Assembly: GCF_018991925.1 (NCBI RefSeq)
Contig: NW_024735442.1
Location: 832,001 to 896,000 of the forward strand
DNA from: Homarus americanus
Taxonomy: Eukaryota; Arthropoda; Malacostraca; Decapoda; Nephropidae
Direction: 5' to 3'
Length of the DNA: 64,000 nucleotides
Translations under genes and position numbers: made by a program
Shown: positions 1 through 11,671 of the stretch, one piece after another
How positions within the stretch are numbered: position 1 is the first letter of the stretch
How the letters are laid out: each line of letters begins with the position of its first letter
The notes under the pieces: generated by a model
The model's database searches: none
What the model saw: only the letters and a program-made list of their open reading frames with translations
What the model was told of the DNA's origin: nothing

Positions 1-72
1 CTTGGGTTGAGTATAGGTGTATACATATATCAACCATAAAAGAAAAAAAAATTATAATATCTTTATATTTAC

Positions 73-3000
73 CTCCAAAAAAATTCCCTTGAGCAGTAGT
101 CATCCGCCATTTGGAAGAATATAAGCCAGTTTGAGATGGTGATACCATCTCTACTGAAATATCAGCAACTTCCCCAGCTCCTAGAGATGAAACGGATACA
201 TGTGATGGTGCACCAAGTTGCTCCCCACCAGTGAATATCAGACTACAACCACTTGGCCACCCATCCTCACCCGTATTCTGGATACGCCACGTTTTTATGA
301 ATCTGAAAAAAATAAATAAAAATCCTCCATATATTATTCAACTTTAAAACAGTCCATTTTGTTTTTTGTTTTTCTTATCTGCAATGCTTCACTCCTCCAG
401 GAACTTCCCTCTAGTCTAATGGGATAGCCAAATAAGAAAAGCCTCCAAGCCATCCTATTGTGTGTCTCCTCTGCCTTCTCTATTCCCTCTTCTCTTCATA
501 ATATATTGTTTTCTTTCTTTCTTTCTCTCCCATGATGTAGGCTGTCTCTCTCCACCCAACGCACAGGCTACTTTGCTCTTGCATGACACTTTTTGCAATA
601 CAGTACAATTGGTGCAGAGCATTTTCGGGAATGAGAGAATTCCGGGTAACGAAACGACTTCCTCAAAGCTGGTAAAAACCCATCCCCAAAATTTTCCAGG
701 TACAGTACTGGGAAAATTTTCTCAGAATTTCCAGAAATTGCACATTATACCCCCAAATAATAATTATATATACAGTTGTACCCCGCTTTACGCGGTTTCA
801 CTTAATGCGATTTCTCATATACGCGGTGCCTCGCCAGAACCGAACTTTCACTTAACGCGGTTCATCTACCCATATACGCGCAGAGTGTCCGGCTCGAGAC
901 GCTATTTTTAGATTCGCCCCACCCGCCACCCACTCCCGCCTGCCGCGCCTCTCCCTCCTCCTCCTCCTCCTCCTCCTCCTCCCTCCCTCCCTCCCTCCGC
1001 CTGGGCAAGCTGCGCTGTAAGGTTGCACAGTGTGTCTTTGTTGCGTTATCACTGACGTCATATGACATATCGGACTGTGATTGGCCATGCATCCCTACCC
1101 CCCTCTGCTGCTAGCTGTAATTGGTTTAAATTAATATGACGTGTCCACCCGGGGAGGGAGAGGGGGAGGGAGAGAGGGAGGAAAGAGGACGCTGCCGCGC
1201 TAGTTTCATCCCTCCAGGTCACCCCGTGTATACGTGCATCCATTGTTCTGTGAAATGGCTTCCGCCGGACCACCACCGCCACCAGAGAGAAACCTTTCCT
1301 TACCTGGACCCAGCCGCCCTAAGCCCAAGAAGACACGCCGTGCCCTAAGCTACGAAGTGAAATACCAGATCATTCAAGATTTGGAGAAAGGAACACGTCA
1401 AGCTGATCTCGCGCGCCAGCATGGCGTCAACGAATCTACGAGTCGTACTATTAAGAAAGATGCAGCCAAGATTAAAGAACACATGAAAATCACAAAGTCT
1501 ACAGGTGCTTCTATGATCAAGTATTGCCACAACCAGGTGCTTCTCAAGATGGAGAAATTACTTGTGAGCTACTTGATTCGTCAGGCGCGACGAAACATGG
1601 TGCGCTCTGTTAAGGAGTGCACATGTGAACTGTATGCAGCAGTGTCACGTAAGATGGGAATTGCAGAGCCCAAACCCTTCAATGCTTCCTCTGGGTGGTT
1701 GCAGAGATTTAAGAAGAGGAACAAGATCACCAACATAAACATTGGTGGTGAAGAAGCTAGTGCTGACCGTGTTGCGGCTAGGGATTTTCCTCCGTTTTTA
1801 CGTGAGATTATGGAGGAAGGACAGTACATCGACGACCAGGTGTTTATCATGGACAAATCTGGTCTTTTTTGGAAAAAGCTACCTTCCAAGACCTTCGTTG
1901 TGAAGAATGACAGCAGGTGTCGGGGCCGGAAGTTGCAGGAGCGCATCACTGTCCTGTTTACCACCAATGCCTCCGGTACCTGTAAGCTCAAGTTATCGGT
2001 GATCCACACAGCACGCAAGCCGCGCGCCTACAAGAGCATGGACACGACCAAGCTAAATGTCCACTGACTGACTGCACGTAAAGCATGGATGTTCTCTACT
2101 CTGTCCCTCTCCTGGTTTGATGACTGTTTCGTTCCCAACGTGAAGAAATTCTGTGAGCAACAGAATGTTCCATTCAACATTTTGTTGCTGCTTGACAACG
2201 CACCAGGACACTCGCCCCTACTGTTAGATCGTCACCCCAACATAAAAGTGGCCTTCCTTCCTCCCAACACTACGTCATTAATACAGCCCATGGACCAAGA
2301 ATTGATCTGTAATGTGAAAGCTGCATTCTCTGCAAAGAAATTTAAGCTCCTGAACGACTACACCAACACCAAGGATGAGTTGCATAACCTGGATGACACC
2401 GATAGCAAGAGCGACGAGGATGAGGAACAACAGTTGGCAGAGCAAGAAGTACTTGTGAAACAGTTTTTGAAGAAAATTCAACGTCAAGAAAGCTGTGGAC
2501 TTCTTGGTGGAGGCATGGGATCAGCTGTCTGTAGCAAAGGTTCGTCACGCATGGAGACATGTGTTGCAAGGTATTCCAGGTGGGAGGCAGAGTCAATCTG
2601 TGACTGGTGAGGTTCAGACTGTTGCAGTAGCAGTGGACCTTGCCAGAGAAGCTGGAGGTGATAAGGGATCCTGATGTGACTGCCGACGAGATGTTATATG
2701 ATGATGACTTCAGTGAAGAGGCAGGTGGTGCGTCATTCCAAGAATAACGCAAGTTATCGCATAGTAATGTAAGGGGTGCCATCGAGTGTGTTGAGAAACT
2801 CAAGTTCCTCCTTTCCGACGACCCTGACGATAACCGATATGAAGTCTTCACCACCCAGCTGTTGCAGACTATGGAGCCCTACATCAAGGTGTATCACGAC
2901 AACATCAACACCAGCCGTCAGCAAAGCATTGCCGAGTTCTTTGCCCGCAACCCACCACAGCCAGCCCAAGCCAGTGACAGTGATGGTGACTTTGAGGGAT

Positions 3001-6000
3001 TTGTCAGGGAGGCACTAATAAGTGTGGATGACAGTGATGAAGATTCACCTGAGGGCCAGTAGCCTGCCCTCTGCCTCGGAACCAGCCTCCATTCCCGTAC
3101 GCCGACCCATCTCTTCTACAAACGTAAGTGTTAACCTTAACCTTGTTTTTTCTAACCTAACCTACAGTATATTATTCTCTTATTGATTGTTCCCTTCTAT
3201 ATTTTGTGTGTGTGCATACCATCATAAAGTTAAGATGTTATTTTTACTAAAACGTAAGTATTGGGTCGGGAAAAAGTGGAGTTTGGGGGTCGGCCCGGTC
3301 TCTATTTCAATTAATCCCATATGTTATGTTGTTCACTTTAAGCGTTTCTCGCTTTCCGTGGACCGCCGTGGGTTCAATTGACAGCGTAAAGTGTACGTAA
3401 GTCAAAACGCATGCTATGCGCTTACTGTACTTAAAGAACAATCATATCCTAAGTCCTCATATACATCTCAAGTCACTTAATTTAAGAAAAAAGAAGAAAT
3501 AAAATGAAAAAAATAAATGAAAGCAAAAAAATAAGTCAAGTAAATAAAATACTGTAAATTTAAAGTTGAACCTCGTTCGTATCAGCGGATGTTTGAAAGT
3601 CGAACGTTCGTTACCCGAGGACTGGCTGCACTGTACTGCATATAAAGTGCTCCCAATATGGTTTGAAATGTTAATTTAATTGAGTAAATCACAAAGACAC
3701 TCAGTTCCAAAAAATGTGTCAGCTCCATGTACTAATCACATTGAGTGTTGGAAGAAGATTCCTAAGAGCCTGTCTGATAGAAAAGTCCTTCACCTGAGCC
3801 CCAATATCATGGGCATTGTGAAAAGTACCGGTATTTGTGTAATCAAACTAAGACCAATATAGGAAATATTGTACCTGCACTGTGCTGTAAATCAAGACAA
3901 GATATATGTTCACTATGGAACAGTATTAATCCCAAGGAAAGACAAGTGAAGATTGACAACAGGAGGAAAAGGTTTTGTTAGCATGGGGAGGCAGCATGAA
4001 CTGTTAAGATTTATTTATGAAGTTTTCATGGCCTCTAGGGACTTGAAGATCATGTCTACTAAGCACATTTTGCCCTCCTAACCTAAGCCAATCACAAGTT
4101 GAAATGGGATTGAACATTTGATCCTGAGCTTCTGGATGAGAAAGTGCTGCTTACAGTAAAAACAATACCTGACCTTGTCTGTCTGGATAGTTTATCCTGC
4201 CAATAAGCATATCAAGCCTTCCAGCTACTGGCATAATCTGCCAGAGTGTTTAACAAATCAGATCTCACATGTCATAAAATAAAGTTTCTGAAAACATAAA
4301 TTGGTGAAGGCTTTAAATGTTTAGTTTTGCTGTGAAATAAATAATATCCTTAACACAGCTAAAAGCTAAACTTAATACAAATGGTTGAAGCCTACAGAAC
4401 TAAGATTAAAATATTTGTCTTCATACATTATTACAATAGCAGCAACCATGGTACCTTATGCATGTTAATTTCCAGTATTTTTTTTTCATTTGTTAATCAT
4501 TATCAAGTAGCAAATGGTGCTCTATACCCTTGAAACTTACAATAAGTGAAAACTACAACAATAGTGATTATATAAATAATCATGGCTGGGACACATGGAC
4601 AAACACTGAAGTACCTTGTGCTAGGTGGAACACTTTCCCCTTCCCCAATTGTAATATCTTTAACAAAAGTCATTTGTGGAAGCTTGTTGAATGACTGCAG
4701 GTCGAAGTAGGCACAAACAGCTGCTTGCAAGTTCCTAGAAAGAGAGAAAATTCCATTGACATCATTATTAGGTACAGTAGGAAATGTAGTAAAATAAAGA
4801 TCATGTTTCAACCTAATTGAGATATTTGTTATGGTTTGGTAAGGTTAATGACTTATCAAAAGCATTCCAAATAAAAAATTACTTGATATATTTCTCAGAA
4901 CTTTCAAGAGTTAATTTAAACAAAGGAATCATCTTGTTTACAAGATTCATGCCAAAAGCCAGGTCCAGAGGCATCCAGATGAAGTTGGTTGCACTCTCAT
5001 TGTTTTGCATTAAGATAAACAGCTAACTATAGATGAGGAAAAGAAACTACAAGCAGTGGGAATGCTGACAGTGATTTGGATGTCTACCACAGGATAAGTA
5101 AGAGGATGCTCTTAATCTTGTTGGTTCTTTTTATGGCCTATGTAGCCTTTTGAATGACATGTAAGAGATAAACACTGTTAAGCATGTCCTGGCAGAGGTT
5201 GCCATTTTTGTTGCAAGCAGTGAGTGTACTGCATCCAAGTAAAATCCAGATGAATCTGGTACCTGTAGTTGCCTCTGACACAGTGGAAAATCTGGATCAT
5301 GGGAGTGTAAATTACTAAGACCTGCTCAATTATGAAGAACAATTTTACATACGGTAAGTAGAGTACTGTACTAACAAGAAGAAGTAATACTGCAATAATA
5401 ACAGTAATTCCTTCTTTTAAATAAAGAAGCCAAAAGCTGAGAATACACAAAAGACAAACTGTGCATGGTATATTAATACCCCCAGTAACATGGAGGATAA
5501 TGAGAGAAAGGGTTGTGGGACTCAGGCTTTTAGAGCGTATCTACTTCAAAAAGTAAATGTAGAGTCAATATATACAAGAATTATTTTAATCAAATATGAG
5601 TTCCACAATATAAGCACTGTAGTTGGAGCAAGGCTGTTCTTGTAGTAATCTGTGTTACAATGTATGGGTTTGCTGGTGTTGTGGCACTGAACAGCAATTT
5701 GTGGGCAAGAAACCTAAGGTGGCAGAAGGTTGTGGTGGTGAAAGGATATAATAACCTTGTCCCAAACAGACAAGGTCAAGAAGATGTTCCAAGAGAAATT
5801 AGAAGCAAAAGCTTCACTCAGGGGTAAGAGGTAAACAGTTCTAGGTGCTACAGCTACTGTACAGTTTTCCTTACTGTCATCCACTACCTGGGATTTACAG
5901 AGTACAATATTCAGCAAAACTCCATGACAGAATCCCAAGAGAAGAGGGAAGGGTCCATGCCACTTGTTTTGACTTGGTTATTAAGTGAGATTTCTAGGGT

Positions 6001-8065
6001 CATTATTTCATTTATTACCCGTATTAGATCAAGGTGGCCTGCAAATCTAAAAACCAATAAGAGAAATGGGAGGTGGGAAAATAAACTCTGATGCTACTGA
6101 ACACCATCACCTCACGTGGCAGGCAACTACTTTACAAGCTCCTCAACACCAAAACATTCTTCTATTATCTCTTAGTACCAGGAATGCCTTATAGAGATCA
6201 CTGCTGTACACCTGTCACCCCTTCTAAATAATATTTTAAAGGGATATGCTTCTCAGGAAGGTTAATGATGCTACAAAGCCCCCAAAATCATGTGCTCTCA
6301 AATTTCATACATGTGAAAGTTTAATTGCTTTGATTAAAATATTTAGACTCCATATTTAGGACTAAGCTTGAGAAGATATACCTGCTGGTTAAACTACTCC
6401 CTGATCCTAATATACTGTAGTTATTACTTTTTTTTACCATAAAAAAATGAATGACTAAATTTAAAAATTTTCCAAATGAAAAAATATCTTCTTAACATTT
6501 GCTTTAATGCAGAGAATAAAATATGCAGTGAATTTATGTGTGTTTAGACCGATTATGACCTTCATTTCCGTCGGAAATTGGTCGGGTTTTTTATTTATTT
6601 TTATTTTTTTTAGGCGTTTTCCGAGAAGAAAAACACTAGAAAAACATAAACCAAACCTAACTGACTCTCACCATATGATGGAATCACTTATTTCTTACCT
6701 TATTGGCGGTCTCTTCTTTGTCTTTGGGATAAGGGACGAGTTACCACAATGCCACATATGTTGGTCTTGATGATATTTACATTCGTTCTTGAACTTAGGA
6801 CACTTTACTGAGGTCGGGAGAACACCATGAGATCTAAAAAATGCTATAGTTTCTTCGTTTTTTCCCAAAAAACTCGCAATCAGCTCCATATAATTTAAGT
6901 GACACCCATCACAGACTTCCATGGTCGGAAATGAATTTGAAATTGGAAATATGAGACCCAAAATAAAAATCGAATTTGATTGGGCCAAAAATACCGCGAA
7001 TTAAACCACAAATCATTTTAATTGGTTGCCCCCCCCCCAAAAAAATACGCTTTTGGTTGGCCGCATGACATGTACGGGAATGCATGCGCGTGATGATTTA
7101 TGAAGGAGACACGCAGTGTGGGAGTTGAGGCAGGCGATAATGGTAAAAGATTAATGGAAGAAATAGAGAAAAATTTGGAAACGCTATCTCCGTTATTATA
7201 CATTTGCGATGGTAATGTAATAGATGAAAATTATCTTATAATTAGACGTCTTATTCGAATATGATAATAGATTAAGGGTAGGAATGTGGGGTGCGAAAAT
7301 GCAATAATACCCAACTAACTAAACTAAACTAAACTAAACTAAACTAAACTAAACTAACCTAACCTTAACCTAACCTAGCCTTAACCTAACCAAGCATAAC
7401 TTAACACCTGTCGTGGGTGAACTTACTGTTACTGAGACGGGGGAAGCGGCTGTGAAGTCCTCCATATTAGCCGAATAAATTATAGACACCCTGTACTTAC
7501 TACAATGATAAGAACACTCGTGGGAAAAAAAATGTAATTGAGCAACTCCTCCTGGTGGTAGCAGTGCCATCATAAATTATCCAATTTTTCAATGAAGTTA
7601 TAACAAAACTAAACAAACCAAAGATCTTGTACCATATTTTAGTTGAGTTACTTTGGGTCAGTAAGGTTTACTGGTTCCATTTTATCTTTTAAAAGAAATT
7701 GACAGCAAAACTGCATAGCCAAACTGTATTTATATGAGTATCAGTTCACAACAAAATACCAACTTTGGAAAGAAAAATGTAAATAAACATCCAAGAATAT
7801 GTGTAACCTAATAGACCTTTGATTATGTAATCAGTGAATCTACATACTGGTTTATTCTCTAATGGCCAACAAATCATTTTGCATGTAAAAAAAAACTAGC
7901 AATAACTCACCAATCTGTCATCTCCAGATAAAACCGAGCAGAGTGTTCATTGAGATGCGCACCAACAAGGGTCTGTAAGTCCTTTATCAAAACTTCCTTG
8001 TCAGTGGTTAACATGCAGTTAAACTGGCGCAGGAGACTCGCCTCCAGGTCTTCATCTACCTCCAT
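73..8065 (-). CDS. ILRUN: ILRUN (C6orf106) homologue, partial, exons 1-3
   Basis: Three coding exons: 7911-8065 (ATG at 8065), 4615-4734 and 73-302; all three introns have GT-AG ends and the phases agree (155, 120 and 230 nt). The 168 visible residues begin MEVDEDLEASLL and contain an N-terminal UBA-like part (about 10-65) ending in YLEMTDW-NLQAAVCAYFDL, the stretch TIGEGESVPP, then the start of the NBR1-type four-tryptophan domain (KTWRIQNTG, DGWP, SSKWRM). Order and motifs match vertebrate ILRUN, a protein reported to dampen IRF3/p300-dependent cytokine transcription and influence lipid metabolism; that role is family knowledge. The reading stops at a GT donor at 72-71 inside the FFG(D) motif, so the rest of the domain and the C-terminal tail lie left of the window. 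Intron 2 holds a Tigger element and intron 1 a Merlin-like relic. Identity is secure; exact function in this species is inferred. Confidence 0.93.
606..760 (+). repeat. MITE-like repeat, copy 1
   Basis: The segment beginning caattggtgcagagc and ending near tttccagaaattgcac is a diverged copy of the minus strand of 45600-45785. The shared core has matching blocks such as gcgacttcctcaaa versus gcgactttctcaaa. No coding content. The better preserved copy starts CCAGTGATATCCCGG, a pogo-type MITE end. Confidence 0.6.
773..3397 (+). mobile_element. Tigger (pogo/Tc1-mariner) DNA transposon, 3' end damaged
   Basis: The left end CAGTTGTACCCCGC starts directly after a TA at 771-772 and carries the inner motif tttacgcgg. 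The right part repeats it in reverse (ttcaattgacagcgtaaag) but the last bases are missing, and at about 3398 the sequence switches to another MITE. A transposase relic is inside (1255-3062). Short internally deleted relatives with the same ends lie at 47487-48203 and 56535-57240, so this is the likely coding member of that family. It sits in intron 2 of the ILRUN homologue, antisense to it. Confidence 0.85.
1255..3062 (+). pseudogene. Tigger/CENP-B-like transposase, frameshifted
   Basis: Translation from the ATG at 1255 gives MASAGPPPPPERN, a CENP-B/psq-type helix-turn-helix (RALSYEVKYQIIQDLEKG then ADLARQHGVNESTS), a second DNA-binding part with ASSGWLQRFKKRN, and a DDE domain: first Asp in VFIMDKSGLFWK (usually DETG; the Glu is Lys here), second in LLLLDNAPGHS, third in TTSLIQPMDQE. 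The frame breaks near 2067 (stop followed by a new frame from about 2089), again near 2610, and the C-terminal piece ends at 3062 with an acidic tail. A non-functional copy. The family cuts and pastes at TA dinucleotides. Confidence 0.85.
3398..3640 (-). repeat. Truncated pogo-type MITE fused to the Tigger end
   Basis: Read on the minus strand, this segment parallels the MITE at 20377-20670: both contain a gacttacgta motif, an agcat(g/a) stretch, a block like cttaggatatg and a T-rich middle. It begins exactly where the terminal bases of the Tigger element should be, so one element replaced or recombined with the end of the other. Confidence 0.55.
3641..4614. other. ILRUN intron 2, no feature recognised
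   Basis: AT-rich intron sequence between the transposon block and exon 2. I see no coding signature, terminal repeat or tandem repeat; the short open frame at 3680-3862 has no recognisable motif. Confidence 0.6.
4735..6698. other. ILRUN intron 1, left part, no feature recognised
   Basis: About 2 kb of intron. Several short open frames occur on both strands but none has a familiar motif or plausible flanking splice sites. Confidence 0.5.
6699..6922 (-). pseudogene. Merlin/IS1595-like transposase, N-terminal exon
   Basis: The minus-strand reading from the ATG at 6922 contains MELIASFLGKNEETIAFF, RSHGVLPTSVKCPKFKNEC and DQHMWHCG, followed by IPKTKKR. This resembles the N-terminal zinc-ribbon region found in arthropod IS1595/ISXO2-like (Merlin superfamily) transposase genes; the second cysteine of the expected CPxC is a Phe here, so the ribbon is damaged. 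The frame ends at a good donor (AATAAG|GTAAGA, exon end 6699), which fits a first exon of a multi-exon transposase gene. No following exon was identified. It lies in ILRUN intron 1, same strand. Family assignment is from memory of motifs. Confidence 0.5.
7314..7391 (+). repeat. Degenerate (CTAAA)/(CCTAA) telomere-like tandem repeat
   Basis: A run of ctaaa units passes into ctaacc and cttaacctaacc units. (CCTAA)n is the complement of the arthropod telomere repeat TTAGG. It is too short and too degenerate for a chromosome end and sits inside an ILRUN intron, so it is interstitial. Confidence 0.75.
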
Positions 8066-8965
8066 CGTACAACAATTACTGTATAATTATCTCAGATTTT
8101 GTTTTGGTGTTCACTTTTTTTTTCTTTTCGTCGCACACTTTGTTGACGACAGGAGGTGAAATGCTCCACTATAGACGCCACAATAAACACACCTCCAGTG
8201 TTGCTAAACAAACACTCACCATACTTTATTGTTTTAGTTAACACTTCCTAATTCTTCACTATCCTATTAACTACACTGCTTTAACACTATCAAATGTTTA
8301 CCCATGCCCATATTAATAAAGACTCCTCAAAACTTCCATGTAATCTTAATGCGTAACTAGATACTGACCTTGGTAACACTTTGTTATTGTTGTTATAAAA
8401 AATCGAATCGCATTTGTAAAACAGTTTATGTTCTCCAATTCTGTTTGATCAGGATTGTATTGCCTTTAATGGACAACAACAAAAAATAGCATGCAAGAGG
8501 AAGGGTCAATTCTGATAGAAAATTTGGATTCAGACTCGAGGAATCGGGAAAGTAGTTCCAAAGAATATGGCGTCATATACTTATTTTAAATTATAAGAGT
8601 AAATTTTATTATTATTTGAGTAATAAACTAGACAACAATATGTGCAGAAATATAATACAGCAATAATTAATCGGTTGATGATGAAAGAGTGCGTGTATTA
8701 TCATTTCGACGAAGCTATATACTGTACAGGTTCAGTCTGAAGCACCGTGGACGCCTGCCAATAACTACGGAGAATGAATCTGAATCTGGAATTTCAGTTG
8801 GAGACCTGATTCAGACTTCGGAGTTGGAAGCATACCCTCATCTCTTTAGATCAAAGATTTTCTATAAATCATCCGTGGATAGACCAATCTTAAATAGGTG
8901 CTTATTCAGTAAAATAGTTATTCAAGTTCACGATTGGTCAGCATGAATTTGTTTTTAATATAATT
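8066..8965. other. Upstream flank of ILRUN, no feature recognised
   Basis: AT-rich sequence just 5' of the ILRUN start codon. It should include its 5' UTR and promoter, but no TATA box, initiator or CpG cluster is clear enough to mark. Confidence 0.4.
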
Positions 8966-9179
8966 TTCGCCACTTATCAGCGTTACTAGCCGTTTGGGCG
9001 GTCTATCTGGTTGTAACAGAAGGAAACCTGGGCTAAACGGCGTTCAGTAGGACGATATATAATGCGGCTAAGCATGAAGGCTGTTCCTCGTGTTGCCCTG
9101 ACTGCAAAATCAAAGTAAACGAGGCGATTACAAACCATAGGGGCATGAAATTCCATAGGGAGGGAAATAGATGAAGCTG

Positions 9180-9390
9180 GATCCTTGCTGGTTGCACTTC
9201 GGCACCTCAACTACCCTGAGAGATTGGAGCGCCTGAACTTGCCTAGCTTATACTACAGACGGGCAAGGGGCGACCTAATTGAGATGTATAAGCATCTCAA
9301 AGGGCACTACTCAGTCGAGTGTCCTTACTTGGAGATGGCGGACGCTCGCCCCACAAGAGGTCACAGCTCAAGATTGGAGCCAGCCAGGCG
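9180..9390 (+). mobile_element. CR1/jockey-like LINE, internal fragment of RT C-terminus
   Basis: The plus strand encodes RHLNYPERLERLNLPSLYY then RRARGDLIEMYKHLKGHYS and ECPYLEMADARPTRGHSSRL. This is the same region as in the longer copies at 31573-32807 (minus) and 38391-39562 (plus). It is cut on the right at about 9394 by an LTR start. The minus strand of 8968-9010 resembles the 3' tail of the same LINE (tagccgtttgggcgg), suggesting a rearranged insertion. Confidence 0.8.
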
Positions 9391-9394
9391 AGGG

Positions 9395-9896
9395 TGTAGT
9401 GGATTTCTCCCCTACAAACGCTGTTTGTCGCTGAGTAGCCGACCCCGCGAATTCCCCAGTGTATTCCTCGTGGTCTGGGTCAACCAGCGCCGCCATACAT
9501 CGCGGAGGTCAACTACTAAGCCACGCCTACCTCCCCTATTTAAGACCTGACCTCGTGGTGACCTCTCTCTTCTAGCTACAGCCGCAGCAAGCTACACCTC
9601 CTCCGCCGCTGCCTGGCGGCCCTCGCTCCCGCCGGCGATGGAGTTGCTGTGTGGTGAGGAGCTTGTAGAGAGGAGGTCTTGTCTGTTTGAGAGCGTTGAG
9701 TAGAATAACCTTCATGGCGAGGCTGGGGGTATTTATGATTCTGCCGGAAGTGAGCGGCTCTGCTGATTGGCTGAGGTGAAAGGCGGTAACTGGCTAATCA
9801 CCGCGCAATCTGAACGGGAGGCTTGGTCTGAGGAACTCGCCGCTGGATGGCTGGTAAGCGACAAATTGGCAGTTGTAGGGAAGAGTATCCACTACA
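9395..9896. mobile_element. Two LTR fragments joined head-to-head
   Basis: The left half starts TGTAGTGGATTTCTCCC at 9395 and follows the solo LTR at 50446-50885 to about gccggcga at 9638. The right half is the minus strand of a related LTR, starting TGTAGTGGATACTCTTCCC at 9896 and matching the solo LTR at 36183-36536 (ending in the shared ctcaccacacagcaactc). Both lack their 3' ends, meet at 9638-9641, and have no matching target duplication (aggg versus ctgt). Confidence 0.75.
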
Positions 9897-10487
9897 CTGT
9901 ATTCAATGCTATCCACTAGGGTGCCGTGGTCTTTTAGGCCATGGAGACTGCTGCCAGCCTGGTGTCTTGGACCTTCCCCATCTCCTCTTCCACCTGGATT
10001 TGTCAACATCCTCCCACCAACATTACAGTGTAAAGATTGACGATCAACCCACAACTGATATACTAAAGTGAAAATTTCAACTCGAAAGAAAGAAGCAATT
10101 GTTACAATGACAATCAGTGCTTAGCGGTCAATGGTGACCTGACACACCCAGGGTCCGCCATACACCCACCAACACTACATCAGAAGAGAAATGAGGACTC
10201 CCTACTCCACCCAGTCGAGTAATTATGAATTCCCAACTACATCACTTGGGGAGCAAGAACCATCCCCAACACATGGTGGATGTGCTAAACATCTGCAGCT
10301 GTAGTGAGGGAGCGGCCCTTAGCACCTAGGTATAACAGCAAAGTCGGGACATTGAGAAAGATGATGACCTCACTTTGATGACGGTTCATTGTTAATGAGT
10401 GCGACACATACAAGAACATAAGAATAGAGGAAACTGTTTATTGTATATTTTCAGCCTTGTGGCTGCCCTGTTATCTAATAAACCATT
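9897..10487. other. Intergenic, no feature recognised
   Basis: No convincing gene or complete repeat. The right end (about 10400-10487) reads like a retroelement tail running into the ATT microsatellite, but no coding part is attached. Confidence 0.4.
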
Positions 10488-10534
10488 AATTATTATTATT
10501 ATTATTTATTATTACACACACACACACACACACA
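10488..10534 (+). repeat. (ATT)n then (CA)n microsatellite
   Basis: Repeated att units pass directly into ten or so ca dinucleotides. Confidence 0.85.
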
Positions 10535-10600
10535 GGGGAATTGGTGGGTCTTATATGACGATGACGATGTCTTGAATGACTTTTTTACCTGGGTTATATA

Positions 10601-10782
10601 CAGTTTCTCCTCGACTTACTATGGGATTCCATCCCATTAACCAGGTCGTAAGTTGAAAAGGCGAAAATAATACATAGAAATTCTAAAATGGGTGTCTCTT
10701 TTTCTTCTCAGCACCACAAGAACTCTCACTTTTACACTTGTCAGCCATTTAAAGGGAATTACAAACAAAAATTTTGTCAGTA
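10601..10782 (+). mobile_element. MITE, left part only
   Basis: Starts CAGTTTCTCCTCGACTTAC after a TA and contains an internal inverted echo (caggtcgtaagttgaaaagg). It resembles the end of the MITE at 16986. The right end is not found; the next MITE begins at 10783. Confidence 0.5.
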
Positions 10783-11614
10783 CAGTGCCCTCGGTTAACG
10801 AACACAATTGTTCCAGAGGGTAGTTCGTTTACCGAATCCATTGTTTCAATGGAGGGTAATTGGTTCCAGCTCACAGAAAAGTACATACAGTAAAAAAAAA
10901 TGCAGTAAAGTACACTTACTTTGAGGTGAGTATGTAGAAGGTTCCTGGTTGATGATGATGATGGGAATTAGAAGTGGGGGTGGAGGAGAAGTGAGAACAG
11001 AAAGAAGTGGGGATGGAGGAGAAATCACCTTTCATGGGACCCATGCTTGATGCTGTCATTTTACCAATAAAATTTTAAGTTCACTCGGTGTAATTCAAGA
11101 TCATTTTATTTAAATCAACACTGCACTGTGCTATATATTATCAATATGTTAACTAAATTTCAGAATGACCAGTAATTTCAAAGAAAAGTGCAAAAATATT
11201 AAGACACCAACAAAACAGATGTTCACTCCACTGTCAACAAAACCCAACTGACGCCTAGTGGCTGAGTCAAGCGTCTGATGGGCGCACAAAAAACTAGTTC
11301 CCTGTACTGCATATATTATTAACATGTTAAATAAATGTTAAGATTACTAATACAGTAATTTTAATATAAAAAATGCAAAAATATTAGAGCACAACTTTTT
11401 TTATATTTACTCCACTGGAAACGAATGTAAACATAGAACAGATTACTGAATTGGCAGACTAGCCCATCAGCTGATGCTCACAACAAAACGTGATGTTCGT
11501 AAGGATTTCGTTAATCGAAGTTTTGTTCGTTAACCGAATGGAAGATCCTTATGGGAGGTAATTCGCAAACCGAAATTTCGTTTATCGAACCATTCGTTAA
11601 CTGAGGGACTACTG
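10783..11614 (+). mobile_element. TA-flanked pogo-type MITE (CAGT..CCCTCGGTTAACGAA family)
   Basis: The left end CAGTGCCCTCGGTTAACG and right end (minus strand) CAGTAGTCCCTCAGTTAACG are inverted repeats, with TA on both sides (10781-10782 and 11615-11616). No transposase inside. A truncated copy starts at 18306 and a right end lies at 43165-43296. Confidence 0.85.
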
Positions 11615-11671
11615 TACTGTTGTATTAAAGGAAGGTCAATAATAGATTGTAATATCATGGTTATGGATATA

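Noticed and set aside
462..911. 149-codon frame at the left
   Set aside because: It crosses the MITE-like repeat and the Tigger terminal repeat, has no domain, and is antisense within an ILRUN intron.
852..1348. Arg/Glu/Pro-rich small frames
   Set aside because: They come from (CTC)n and GA-rich low-complexity sequence in the Tigger 5' region.
6507..6770. Plus-strand frame of 87 codons
   Set aside because: Antisense to the Merlin-like exon; composition is low-complexity Phe/Ile and no domain is seen.
7314..7391. True telomere
   Set aside because: Less than 80 bp, degenerate, and inside an intron of a gene that continues on both sides.
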